Shown here piece after piece: positions 26,858-35,235 of a stretch of 64,000 bases of DNA (position 1 is its first letter; each line of letters opens with the position of its first letter). A program made the position numbers and the translations under genes. The notes beneath the pieces are model-generated. The model did not search any database. It worked only from the letters and a program-made list of their open reading frames with translations, and was not told where the DNA came from. Source of the stretch: Fulvimarina sp040239565 (GTDB lineage: Bacteria; Pseudomonadota; Alphaproteobacteria; Rhizobiales; Rhizobiaceae); NCBI RefSeq assembly GCF_040239565.1, contig NZ_JBEHWS010000009.1, forward strand, positions 1 to 64,000, given 5' to 3'.

Positions 26858-28740
26858 GCGGTACCTCCCGATATAAGCGTCTGATGCGAAAGACGGAAAA
26901 CGACGGATGTGGGCGGCAAGGTCCCGTCCGCGAGCCGACTATCCGCATTTGCGGGATAAGAATGGACGAGATCGCCGGCGGTCAGGTCATTCTTCGTCAA
27001 GTCGGCCGGAAGCGGCCAGGGGTTATCGCTGAGATTGGCGAAGAGATGCAGTACCTTGCTGTCCTGAAGCGTCCAGGCGACGGCAAAGGCCAGCGTGCCG
27101 TCCGAGGTATGGTAGGAGCCGCATTGCGCCGGCACATGTTTCAGCAGCGGAACGATCCGTTTCTGACGGATTTTCAGGAGCAGTTTGACCTGTTCGAGTC
27201 GGCGCAGATGGTTCGGGCGCTTGAGCTCGGACCAGTCCAGCATCGACGAAGCGAAGGTCGTTTCGGAATTCGGGTCCGGGATCAGTTCGCGCGTTTCGGC
27301 AGCGTGGAAGGCCGTGAACTTGGCAAATTCGGAGCGCCGACCCTCGCGTACCGCATCGGCGAGATCGCCGTCGAAATCGGTGAAGAAGCAGAAGGGGTGG
27401 GTCTCACCCCACTCTTCGCCCATGAAGATCAGCGGGATCTGCGGCGACAAGAGCAAGATCGCCTGGGCGCATTCGACGATGCGCCGCGAAGCGAGATCGG
27501 TCAACCGCTCGCCGAAGGCACGGTTGCCGATCTGGTCGTGATTCTGGATGAAGTTGACGAAGGCCGTCGGCGGAAGGTGTTCGGAGGTCGTTCCGACTTT
27601 CTTGTCGCGAACCGGGGAATAATCGCCCTGATAGACGAACCCGGTCGCGAGCGATTTGGCCAGCTGCGAGACGCTGCTGCGCGTGTAATCGGCGTAATAG
27701 GCTTCCTGCTCGTGGGTCGCGAGAACGTGGACCGTGTGATGGAGGTCGTCGTTCCATTCGCCCGAGACGAGCTGCGGCTGACCGGTCTCGCCGCGCTCGA
27801 TATGCCAGGTGATGTTGCGGTCGTCTTCAGTCGTGAGGTGCACATGCCGGCCAGGAAAGCGCTTGCGCACGGCGGCGGCGAGTTCCTTCACCAGCGGCGT
27901 GTCGGTCGTGTCCTTGATCGAGTCGATCGCATCGAGCCGCAGACCGTCGAAGCGGAATTCTTCCAGCCAGTAGAGCGCATTCTCGATCATGAATGCGCGG
28001 ACCGGCTCCTCGTCATAAGCGATCGCCGGACCCCAAGGCGTGTGGATTTCCTCGTGAAAGAACTCGGGTGCATAGGCGCCGAGATAATTTCCGTCCGGTC
28101 CGAAGTGGTTGTAGACCACATCGAGAAAGACGCTGAGCCCCCGCGAATGGGCGGCATCGATCAGCCCCTTGAGCCCGGCATCGCCGCCATAGGCCTCGTG
28201 CGGACAATAGAGAAGAACGCCGTCATAGCCCCAGCCGCGCTTGCCCATGAACTGGGCGACAGGCAGGAGTTCGATGGTGGTGATGCCAACCGTCTTCAGG
28301 AAATCGAGCTTTTCCTCGATACCGGCGAACGTGCCTTTTTCGGAAAATGTGCCGGTGTGAAGTTCGTAGAAGACGGTTTCTTCCCATGGCCGGCCGTTCC
28401 ACTCGGGCGTCGTCCAGCGATAGGCAGTGGAATCGGTAAGAACCGAGAGTGAATGAACGTCTCCGAATTGCCGGCGGGACGCAGGATCAGGAACGACGAG
28501 TCCGTTTTCGAGGCGAAATCCGTAAGCTCCGCCAACCGCGACCTTGTCGGTCGTCAGCCGCCACCAGCCGGCGTCGCCCATTTCCATTGCGCAGAATTCG
28601 GCGGGATTGCCGTTCGCGTCACCTATCGCAAGTTCGATCGAAGGGGCCGACGGCGCCCAGAGGCGGAATTCCGCGCCTTCGTGGACAAGTCTCGGACCCC
28701 AGGAGGTCTCGAACGAAAAGCCGTTTTCCGTCGAAGTCAT
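26854..28740 (-). CDS. treZ: Malto-oligosyltrehalose trehalohydrolase
   Basis: A GH13 enzyme that releases trehalose from malto-oligosyltrehalose. The 628-residue protein has an N-terminal CBM48-like domain (EFRLWAPSAPSIELAIGDA), then FYELHTGTFSEKGTFAGIEE, the first conserved block LDVVYNHFGPDGNYLG, the nucleophile region GLRLDAIDSIKD, LTTEDDRN, and FIQNHDQIGNRAFGERL. It is the promoter-proximal gene of the trehalose operon. The substrate is expected to be glycogen-like glucan or maltodextrin, giving trehalose as an osmolyte or stress protectant. Confidence 0.96.
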   Translation of the reverse strand: MTSTENGFSFETSWGPRLVHEGAEFRLWAPSAPSIELAIGDANGNPAEFCAMEMGDAGWWRLTTDKVAVGGAYGFRLENGLVVPDPASRRQFGDVHSLSVLTDSTAYRWTTPEWNGRPWEETVFYELHTGTFSEKGTFAGIEEKLDFLKTVGITTIELLPVAQFMGKRGWGYDGVLLYCPHEAYGGDAGLKGLIDAAHSRGLSVFLDVVYNHFGPDGNYLGAYAPEFFHEEIHTPWGPAIAYDEEPVRAFMIENALYWLEEFRFDGLRLDAIDSIKDTTDTPLVKELAAAVRKRFPGRHVHLTTEDDRNITWHIERGETGQPQLVSGEWNDDLHHTVHVLATHEQEAYYADYTRSSVSQLAKSLATGFVYQGDYSPVRDKKVGTTSEHLPPTAFVNFIQNHDQIGNRAFGERLTDLASRRIVECAQAILLLSPQIPLIFMGEEWGETHPFCFFTDFDGDLADAVREGRRSEFAKFTAFHAAETRELIPDPNSETTFASSMLDWSELKRPNHLRRLEQVKLLLKIRQKRIVPLLKHVPAQCGSYHTSDGTLAFAVAWTLQDSKVLHLFANLSDNPWPLPADLTKNDLTAGDLVHSYPANADSRLADGTLPPTSVVFRLSHQTLISGGTA

Positions 28741-29066
28741 AGAGTGCGGTCGCGTCCTTGTCGTTCGGGGAAAGCCCCAGGGATTTCATTATTGGGACGT
28801 GGTCTCATGCGGGACAGCGTGCTCCACAGCCATTCCCATAATTGGGGCACATGACGACGGTTCCAGCCCCACGAGCCGACCAAAAAATAATCGTCAGGCA
28901 AGCAATCGAGGCAGCCGCGCGCTCGCGCATGGAAAACGGCGAAGGAGCGACGATGGCAGCGCCCGGCTTGAAACGACTCGGGCGCTGCCATTCCCTCGAC
29001 AAGAGTTCGAACAAGGTTGGGATAGAGCTCGCTACAACTGACCCAATTGTCCGCAATTTTCGTGCG
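28741..29066. other. Intergenic stretch with a strong hairpin
   Basis: Between treZ and the metallopeptidase gene. It should hold the treZ promoter and the 3' end of the metallopeptidase transcript. The two open minus-strand frames across it (about 84 and 101 codons) have no ribosome binding site or family features, and I treat them as chance. The hairpin at 28953-28991 is listed separately. Confidence 0.4.
28953..28991. terminator. 13-bp perfect hairpin downstream of the metallopeptidase
   Basis: Arms ATGGCAGCGCCCG and CGGGCGCTGCCAT pair perfectly around a 13-base loop, 75 bases beyond the metallopeptidase stop. No T-run follows on either strand, so it may stabilise the transcript end or act with a factor rather than terminate alone. 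Confidence 0.45.
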
Positions 29067-30164
29067 TCAGGCCGCCTGCGCCTGTTTTCCGTTTCCGCCG
29101 GCCTCGCCACGCACGAGATCGTGCATGAAGCCGAGTTTTTCGATCACGGCCGGAGACAGGACGAACGGATAGAGATCCTGGTGCCCCATGGAACGGTTGA
29201 AGGAATTCAATGCCGCCGAAAGGGCAAACCAGGCATCCGTTATCTGCTGGATGGTGGTGTCCCGGGCATACGGATCGAATGCGATCTTCGTCGTCAGCAA
29301 TCCCTGGTCGGGAATTCGCGGATCGATCGCGACACCCCAGGCATGGCCGGTTTCCAGCGTATCGACGATGTGAAGATAATGCGCCCACGTCTCGGCGAAA
29401 TCCTCCCAGGCATGGGCGCCGGCATAGGACGAGACGAATTCTTCCTGCCAGTTCGGTTTCGGCCCGTTCTCGTAATGGCGCTGCAGTGCTTCGCCGTAGT
29501 CCTCGGTGTCGTCGCCGAACAGCGCGCGGCAGGCATCGAGTGCACCGGGATTGCCGTCGCGCACGATGCGATCCCAGTACCAGTGACCGACCTCGTGGCG
29601 GAAATGACCGAGCAGCGTGCGATAAGGCTCGCCCATGGCCTCGCGCCGCTTGACGCGCTCCGCGTCGTCGGCTTCGGCGAGCGCTATGGTTATGAGCCCG
29701 CGATCGTGACCCGTCATGACATTGCCGGGCGAACCGTCGTCCTCGGCGAGGAAGTCGAAACCGAGACCTTCCTCGTTCTCGCTGCGGGTCGAAAGCGGCA
29801 GACCGAAACGGTTGATGGCATAGAAGAGGCGATGCTTGCCGATCTCCATCCTCTGCCAGCATGCGAGATTTTCCGGGTCGGAGACGTCGGGAACGGTCTC
29901 GTTGTGCCGGCAGGCAAGGCAGTACTGGTCGGCACTATCGGCGGGAAGAAGCCAATTGCAGACGCCGTACTGGTAGTTATCGCAGTATTTCAGCGTCGCG
30001 CTGTCGGAGTGCGAACCGGCTTCTTTCCAGAAGTCGTCCTCCTTTTCGAGCGCGATCATGACTTCCCGTCCGGCGTCATAGCCGAGTGAGCGGCCGCAGC
30101 GTTCGCACGAGACGTTCTCGAAGTACACGACCTGATCGCAGGCCGGGCAGGAAAACAGTTTCAT
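29067..30164 (-). CDS. Zinc-ribbon putative metallopeptidase
   Basis: A 365-residue protein with an N-terminal zinc ribbon (CPACDQVVYF then CERCG, residues 6-23), a second Cys-rich segment (YCDNYQYGVC and YCLACRHN, residues 60-87), and a metallopeptidase core with HEVGH at 190-194 in the GHFRHEVGHWYWDRI helix. A downstream stretch, DFAETWAHYLHIVDTL, would give the third zinc ligand. It matches the putative zinc-binding metallopeptidase family (DUF2248-type). The ATG at 30164 starts MKLFSCPACD; an ATG-like start 11 codons earlier is less likely. It is divergent from the transglutaminase/DUF2126 gene, sharing a 230-base control region with a tandem repeat; the shared promoter suggests a shared role. 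Confidence 0.88.
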   Translation of the reverse strand: MKLFSCPACDQVVYFENVSCERCGRSLGYDAGREVMIALEKEDDFWKEAGSHSDSATLKYCDNYQYGVCNWLLPADSADQYCLACRHNETVPDVSDPENLACWQRMEIGKHRLFYAINRFGLPLSTRSENEEGLGFDFLAEDDGSPGNVMTGHDRGLITIALAEADDAERVKRREAMGEPYRTLLGHFRHEVGHWYWDRIVRDGNPGALDACRALFGDDTEDYGEALQRHYENGPKPNWQEEFVSSYAGAHAWEDFAETWAHYLHIVDTLETGHAWGVAIDPRIPDQGLLTTKIAFDPYARDTTIQQITDAWFALSAALNSFNRSMGHQDLYPFVLSPAVIEKLGFMHDLVRGEAGGNGKQAQAA

Positions 30165-30243
30165 TTTCAGGTCCTTGGGGCAATTCGATACACTCACACA
30201 GGAGCGATGCGCATCAATGCTGGAGTGTGACGAACGTTCCGGC

Positions 30244-30289
30244 CTTCTGCCAGCATTGCCCGAAATCTTCTGCCAGCATTACCCGAAAG
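30244..30289. repeat. Two tandem 23-bp repeats in a divergent promoter
   Basis: Copies at 30244-30266 and 30267-30289 share CTTCTGCCAGCATT then R then CCCGAAA, differing at one inner base and the last base. A short inverted relative, AATGCTGG, lies at 30216-30223. The location between two divergent genes suggests a paired regulator binding site. Confidence 0.6.
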
Positions 30290-30397
30290 ATCGGGCCCTG
30301 CCCTTAAAAGACCACAGGCCCGGCCCCTTGCCGCATGTGTGATGTGGTCTAAAGCATAGGTAACAAAAGAAAGCCGAAGCGAAAACAGAAAGCGCCC

Positions 30398-33300
30398 ATG
30401 TCGATCCTCGCAAGCCTTCGCCACCTCACCCATTACAAATATGACCGCCCGGTCATTGTTGGTCCCCAGGTCATCCGGCTGCGACCCGCACCGCATTCGC
30501 GCACACGCATCCCGTCCTATTCGCTGAAGGTTTCACCGGCCGAGCATTTCGTGAACTGGCACCAGGACCCGTTCGGCAATTATCTCGCACGCTTCGTATT
30601 TCCCGAGCCGGTTCGCGAGTTCAAGGTCGAGGTCGACCTTCTCGCCGACATGACGGTCTACAACCCGTTCGACTTCTTCATCGAGGAGCATGCCGAGGAG
30701 TTTCCATTCACCTATCCGGAGGAGGTCAAGAAGGAGCTCGAATCCTATCTCGACCCTGAACCGGCGGATGAGAAGTTCCAAGCCTTCATCGACGAGGTCG
30801 ACCTCACGCCCGGCCAGCGCACGATCGACTTCCTCGTCGGGCTCAACCAAAAGATCCAAAATCGTATCGACTATCTCGTCCGTATGGAGCCGGGCGTTCA
30901 GACGCCGGACGAAACGCTGACCAAGAATTCCGGCTCCTGCCGCGATTCCTCCTGGCTGCTCGTCAATACGCTACGCCATCTGGGCTTTGCCGCGCGTTTC
31001 GTATCCGGCTACCTGATCCAGCTGAAACCGGACGTCGCGGCTCTCGACGGTCCTTCAGGCACCGATCACGACTTCACCGATCTTCATGCCTGGGGCGAGG
31101 TCTACATTCCGGGCGCGGGCTGGATCGGTCTCGATCCGACGTCGGGTCTTCTCACCGGCGAAAGCCACATCCCGCTCGCCGCAACGCCGCATTATCGCTC
31201 GGCCGCGCCGATCTCCGGCCTCGTCGGATTTGCTGAAGTGGACTTCGAATTCGACATGACGGTCGGGCGCATCTCCGAGCGCCCGCGCGTCACATATCCA
31301 TTCTCCGACGACAGCTGGGAGGCGCTCGACACCCTCGGCAAGAAGGTCGATCAGGAACTGGAAGCCAACGATGTCCGGCTCACCATGGGCGGCGAGCCGA
31401 CCTTCGTGTCGATCGACGAGTTCGAATCGCCGGAATGGAATTCCGATGCCACCGGCCCGATGAAGCGCGGACTTGCCGACGATCTCATCCGCCGCCTCCG
31501 CGACCGCTTCGCGCCGGGTGGTTTTCTGCATTACGGCCAGGGCAAATGGTATCCGGGCGAGACACTGCCGCGTTGGACCTTCTCGCTCTACTGGCGCAAG
31601 GACGGCGCGCCGATTTGGCAGGACTCCGATCTGGTCGCCCGCGAGAAAACCGACGCCACCGTCGGCGCTGAAGAGTCCGAAGCGTTCACCCAGAGCGTCG
31701 CAAAGGCCCTCGATGTAGCGACCGAGAACGTCATGCCGGCCTTCGAGGACGCCTCCTTCTGGATCGCCCGCGAGCAGGGTCTGCCCGACAATGTGGAGCC
31801 GACCGATTCCAAACTCGAGGACCGGGAAGAGCGCGCGCGCCTCGCCAAAGTGTTCGACCACGGCCTGTCGAAACCGACGGGTCATGTGCTTCCCGTTCAG
31901 GCTTGGCAATCGCGATCGAGCAAAGTCCGCTGGATGTCGGAGCGTTGGAAGACGCGGCGCAAGCATCTTTATCTGACGCCCGGCGACTCCGCCCTCGGCT
32001 ACCGCCTGCCACTGGCCTCCCTGCCCTATCTCGGGCGCGGGGACTATCCCTACATTCATCCGGCCGACCCGACCCAGCCTTTCCCACCATTGCCACCACA
32101 GAACCGCGAGCAGTGGGGACGCACAGCACGACAAACCCACGATCCGTCGTCGGACAAGGCCGATACGGTCGCCGGCCGGATGCGCGAAATGGCACCTCTG
32201 CCGCCGCTTGCTGCCAAAGAGGATGGTTCTCGTGCGCCCGCCGGGACGTTCTTTACCGCAGTCGCCTCGGAGAACGCCGAGATTCAGGGCTTCGTGCGCA
32301 CCGCTCTCTCAGTGGAGCCGCGCGACGGAAAGCTTTGCGTCTTCATGCCACCACTAGAATTCACCGAGGCCTATCTCGATCTTCTCGGCGCGATCGAAGA
32401 GGCTGCGCGCGATCTCGATCTGCCAGTTCAGATCGAGGGCTACGCGCCGCCGCACGACCCGCGCCTCAACGTCATCCGCGTCGCGCCCGATCCGGGCGTG
32501 ATCGAGGTGAACGTGCACCCGGCTTCGAACTGGGAGGAGGCCAAGGCGATCACGCAGGGCGTCTACGAGGATGCCCGCCAGTCGCGGCTCGGCACCGACA
32601 AGTTCATGGTGGACGGCAAGCATGCCGGCACCGGCGGCGGAAACCACGTCGTGGTCGGCGGCGCGACGCCGCTCGATTCGCCGTTCCTGCGCCGGCCGGA
32701 CCTCCTGAAATCGCTGGTTCTCTACTGGCAGCGCCATCCCTCGCTTTCGTACTTGTTCTCCGGCCTCTTCATCGGCCCGACGAGCCAGGCCCCCCGCATC
32801 GACGAGGGCCGGCACGACCAGCTCTACGAGCTTGAAATCGCGATGGCGCAGGTCACGCAAGACAGTTTCTCGACCCCGCCCTGGCTAGTCGACCGGCTGT
32901 TCCGAAACCTGCTGATCGACGTGACCGGCAACACCCATCGCGCCGAGATCTGCATCGACAAGCTCTATTCACCGGACGGGCCCACCGGCCGCCTGGGCCT
33001 CGTCGAATTCCGCGGCTTCGAGATGCCGCCCGAGCCGCGTATGTCGCTCGCCCAGCAGCTTCTGATCCGCGCGCTGATCGCCAAGTTCTGGAAGCAGCCG
33101 GAGGACGGCAAGTTCGCGCGCTGGGGCACCAATCTGCACGATCGATTCATGCTGCCCGAATTCGTCTGGCAGGATTTCCTCGATGTTCTCGGTGATCTCA
33201 CCCGTGCGGGCTATCCGATGCGCCCCGAATGGTTCGAGGCCCAACAGGAATTTCGCTTCCCGTTCTGCGGCAAGATCGAGCGCGAGGGTATCGAGCTCGA

Positions 33301-33814
33301 ACTGCGTCAGGCGTTGGAGCCGTGGCATGTGATGGGTGAGACCGGCGCGATCGGCGGCACGGTGCGCTTCGTCGATTCATCGGTCGAGCGCCTTCAAGTG
33401 AAGCTGTCGAACTTCGACAATGCCCGGCATACCGTTACCTGCAACGGCCGCGAAGTTCCGATGACGGCGACGGGCAAAGGCAAGGAGGCGGTCGCCGGCG
33501 TACGCTTCAAGGCGTGGCAGCCGCCGTCCGGTTTGCACCCGACCATCCCGGTCCACGCGCCGCTCACCTTCGACATCTACGATAGATGGTCGAACCGCTC
33601 TCTGGGAGGCTGCACCTATCATGTCGCCCACCCGGGAGGCCGGAACTACGACACCTTCCCGATCAACTCCTACGAGGCCGAAGCCCGCCGCCTCGCCCGC
33701 TTCGAGCCGATAGGCCACACCCCGGGCGGTTATGAGCCGGTCCGCGAGATCGCCGATCCGAGCTTCCCGATGACGCTCGATCTGAGAAGGCCGGCAGGAC
33801 TGGCTGTGCGTTAG
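30398..33814 (+). CDS. Transglutaminase-like / DUF2126 protein
   Basis: A 1138-residue cytosolic protein. Residues 1-290 form a bacterial transglutaminase-like domain (N-terminal strand domain, then catalytic Cys181 in NSGSCRDSSWLLVN, His230 in DLHAWGEVYIPG, Asp246 in GWIGLDPTSG). Residues about 330-1130 are the DUF2126 region, with stretches such as LTMGGEPTFVSIDEFESPEW, HAGTGGGNHVVVGGATPLDSPF and RLGLVEFRGFEMPPEPRMS. Proteins of this type are predicted peptidases or amide-bond enzymes of unknown substrate that co-occur with circularly permuted ATP-grasp and alpha-E proteins; both are found here at 36105-38543. No signal peptide is seen. A hairpin follows the stop. Confidence 0.92.
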   Translation: MSILASLRHLTHYKYDRPVIVGPQVIRLRPAPHSRTRIPSYSLKVSPAEHFVNWHQDPFGNYLARFVFPEPVREFKVEVDLLADMTVYNPFDFFIEEHAEEFPFTYPEEVKKELESYLDPEPADEKFQAFIDEVDLTPGQRTIDFLVGLNQKIQNRIDYLVRMEPGVQTPDETLTKNSGSCRDSSWLLVNTLRHLGFAARFVSGYLIQLKPDVAALDGPSGTDHDFTDLHAWGEVYIPGAGWIGLDPTSGLLTGESHIPLAATPHYRSAAPISGLVGFAEVDFEFDMTVGRISERPRVTYPFSDDSWEALDTLGKKVDQELEANDVRLTMGGEPTFVSIDEFESPEWNSDATGPMKRGLADDLIRRLRDRFAPGGFLHYGQGKWYPGETLPRWTFSLYWRKDGAPIWQDSDLVAREKTDATVGAEESEAFTQSVAKALDVATENVMPAFEDASFWIAREQGLPDNVEPTDSKLEDREERARLAKVFDHGLSKPTGHVLPVQAWQSRSSKVRWMSERWKTRRKHLYLTPGDSALGYRLPLASLPYLGRGDYPYIHPADPTQPFPPLPPQNREQWGRTARQTHDPSSDKADTVAGRMREMAPLPPLAAKEDGSRAPAGTFFTAVASENAEIQGFVRTALSVEPRDGKLCVFMPPLEFTEAYLDLLGAIEEAARDLDLPVQIEGYAPPHDPRLNVIRVAPDPGVIEVNVHPASNWEEAKAITQGVYEDARQSRLGTDKFMVDGKHAGTGGGNHVVVGGATPLDSPFLRRPDLLKSLVLYWQRHPSLSYLFSGLFIGPTSQAPRIDEGRHDQLYELEIAMAQVTQDSFSTPPWLVDRLFRNLLIDVTGNTHRAEICIDKLYSPDGPTGRLGLVEFRGFEMPPEPRMSLAQQLLIRALIAKFWKQPEDGKFARWGTNLHDRFMLPEFVWQDFLDVLGDLTRAGYPMRPEWFEAQQEFRFPFCGKIEREGIELELRQALEPWHVMGETGAIGGTVRFVDSSVERLQVKLSNFDNARHTVTCNGREVPMTATGKGKEAVAGVRFKAWQPPSGLHPTIPVHAPLTFDIYDRWSNRSLGGCTYHVAHPGGRNYDTFPINSYEAEARRLARFEPIGHTPGGYEPVREIADPSFPMTLDLRRPAGLAVR

Positions 33815-33827
33815 GACATCGAGATCT

Positions 33828-33861
33828 CTTCCCCGCTGCGGCCGCTGGCCAAGCGGGGAAG
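33828..33861. terminator. Hairpin after the transglutaminase/DUF2126 gene
   Basis: A 10-bp perfect stem (CTTCCCCGCT and AGCGGGGAAG) with a 14-base loop begins 14 bases after the stop codon. It lacks a T-run, but a second hairpin with T-runs follows at 33914-33945. Confidence 0.45.
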
Positions 33862-33913
33862 GCATAGAGCAGGTGAAGTGCGTTCCTTCGGAAACGACTC
33901 CAACGCGGACGCG

Positions 33914-33945
33914 AAAAAGGGCCGCCCGAGAGGCGACCCTTTTTT
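33914..33945. terminator. Bidirectional rho-independent terminator
   Basis: Stem AGGGCCGCC with GGCGACCCT around CGAGA, flanked by A5 on the left and T5 on the right. The one mismatch is a G-T wobble on the minus strand and C-A on the plus strand. It can end the long plus-strand gene and the small minus-strand gene at 33987-34157. Confidence 0.75.
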
Positions 33946-33986
33946 ACGTTTTTATAGATGTTGGCTGCAGCGGGTAACGACCCGTT

Positions 33987-34157
33987 TCAGAGCTTCTTCT
34001 TCGCCATTTTCGTGACGCCGCGCATGATATCGGATTCTGCGCTGCCGCTGCGTCCGCGCGTCGTAGAAGTCTGCCGGACCGGCCGCTTGGTTCCCGAACG
34101 TCTTTTGGAGCTCGCGAAGGCCGAGACAGCTTTTCTGACGATACTACCGAGGTTCAT
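33987..34157 (-). CDS. Small basic protein of unknown function
   Basis: A 56-residue, strongly basic protein (start MNLGSIVRKAVSAFASSKRR, end MRGVTKMAKKKL) rich in Arg, Lys, Ser and Thr, probably with disordered middle. GGGAG lies eight bases before the ATG at 34157, which sets the start. It is followed by the bidirectional terminator about 40 bases on, so it is a monocistronic unit. The charge would suit nucleic-acid or membrane-surface binding, but I do not recognise a family. Confidence 0.6.
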   Translation of the reverse strand: MNLGSIVRKAVSAFASSKRRSGTKRPVRQTSTTRGRSGSAESDIMRGVTKMAKKKL

Positions 34158-34286
34158 GATCGCATCTCCCAATTCGCGTAAGTGGTTCTGTTCATTTGGC
34201 TAATGAACGTGCCTAGAGAACCTCGGTTCCATCGCCGCGACCAACGCGTCACGCGAAACGGCACAGGTCTCGCGAAAAGTTTGCCG

Positions 34287-35195
34287 CTAACCGACGCCTA
34301 AAAGTGAAAGCATCAACGGGATCGTCAGAACCGATACCAGCGTCTGGGATGTGATGATGCCGGCCATGTAAGGCCCGTCGCCGCCGAGCTGGCGCGTGAG
34401 GACATAGGCGGTCGGCGCAGTCGGGATGGCCGCGAAAATGACGAGGACCATCGTTTCCGTCGTGCCGAGGCCGAACAGGATGGCGATCGCGGCAGCAAGA
34501 ACCGGCATCGCGAGAAGCCGCGCGCCGCCGATCCCGACGAACGCCTTAACGTCCCGGGCGATCGCGTCCGGGCGCAGGGCCGCGCCGACGCAGAGGAGGC
34601 CGAGCGGCAGGCTCGCCTGGGCGATGAGGTCGAGGAAGCGGCCGATGCCGAACGGCAGGCCTATCCCAGTCGCGGCGATGAGAATGCCGATGATACAGGC
34701 AATGATCAGCGGGTTCTTCGACATCGGAGCGAGAAGCACCAGCGGGCCGCGCTGCTCTCCCCTTTCGGTGAGCGCGAGGATCGACAGGACGTTGACCAGC
34801 GGCACGGCGACGGCGAGCAGCACCGCAGCGCGTTCAAGACCGCCGTCCGGCACCGTGCTCGCGGTGATGGCGAGACCGAGATAGGTGTTGAAACGCACGA
34901 TACCCTGCAAAGCCGGGCCATATCGCGCCGCCGGCATTGGCCGCAGGAGGCGAAACACGGCAAGCGCGCCGGCCGCAAAGAGCATCATCACGATCACCGC
35001 ACCACCGAGGCGCAGAAGGTCCGGATCGCGAACCGGGGCATCGGCAAGATTCGAGACAAGCAGCGCCGGGAAGAGAAGAAAATAGTTCGCCCGCTCGGCA
35101 GCCGGCCAGAAGCCGGGCTCGGGAAACTTCAGCCGCGACAGCCCGTAGCCAAGGCAGATCAGGGCGAAGATCGGCCAGATCGTCACGAAGAGCAC
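34287..35195 (-). CDS. AEC family transporter
   Basis: A 302-residue inner-membrane protein with about ten hydrophobic helices in two halves, matching the auxin efflux carrier (AEC) family. It starts LFVTIWPIFALICLGYGLSR, has the mid-protein SKNPLIIACIIGILIAATGI stretch, which is characteristic of the family's second half, and ends in ITSQTLVSVLTIPLMLSLL. Bacterial members export or import small organic acids such as malate; the substrate here is unknown. It is on the minus strand within the transglutaminase/ATP-grasp region, 40 bases from the channel gene. Confidence 0.88.
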   Translation of the reverse strand: MLFVTIWPIFALICLGYGLSRLKFPEPGFWPAAERANYFLLFPALLVSNLADAPVRDPDLLRLGGAVIVMMLFAAGALAVFRLLRPMPAARYGPALQGIVRFNTYLGLAITASTVPDGGLERAAVLLAVAVPLVNVLSILALTERGEQRGPLVLLAPMSKNPLIIACIIGILIAATGIGLPFGIGRFLDLIAQASLPLGLLCVGAALRPDAIARDVKAFVGIGGARLLAMPVLAAAIAILFGLGTTETMVLVIFAAIPTAPTAYVLTRQLGGDGPYMAGIITSQTLVSVLTIPLMLSLLGVG

Positions 35196-35235
35196 GGGAT
35201 CGGCCTTTCAAACGGCGGATCGGCGTCCGAGGCTC

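Noticed and set aside
26713..28452. 579-codon frame opposite treZ
   Set aside because: Antisense to the clearly recognised treZ gene, with no domain of its own.
28737..29110. Two overlapping minus-strand frames of 84 and 101 codons
   Set aside because: They run across a hairpin and into the flanking genes, have no ribosome binding site and show no domain.
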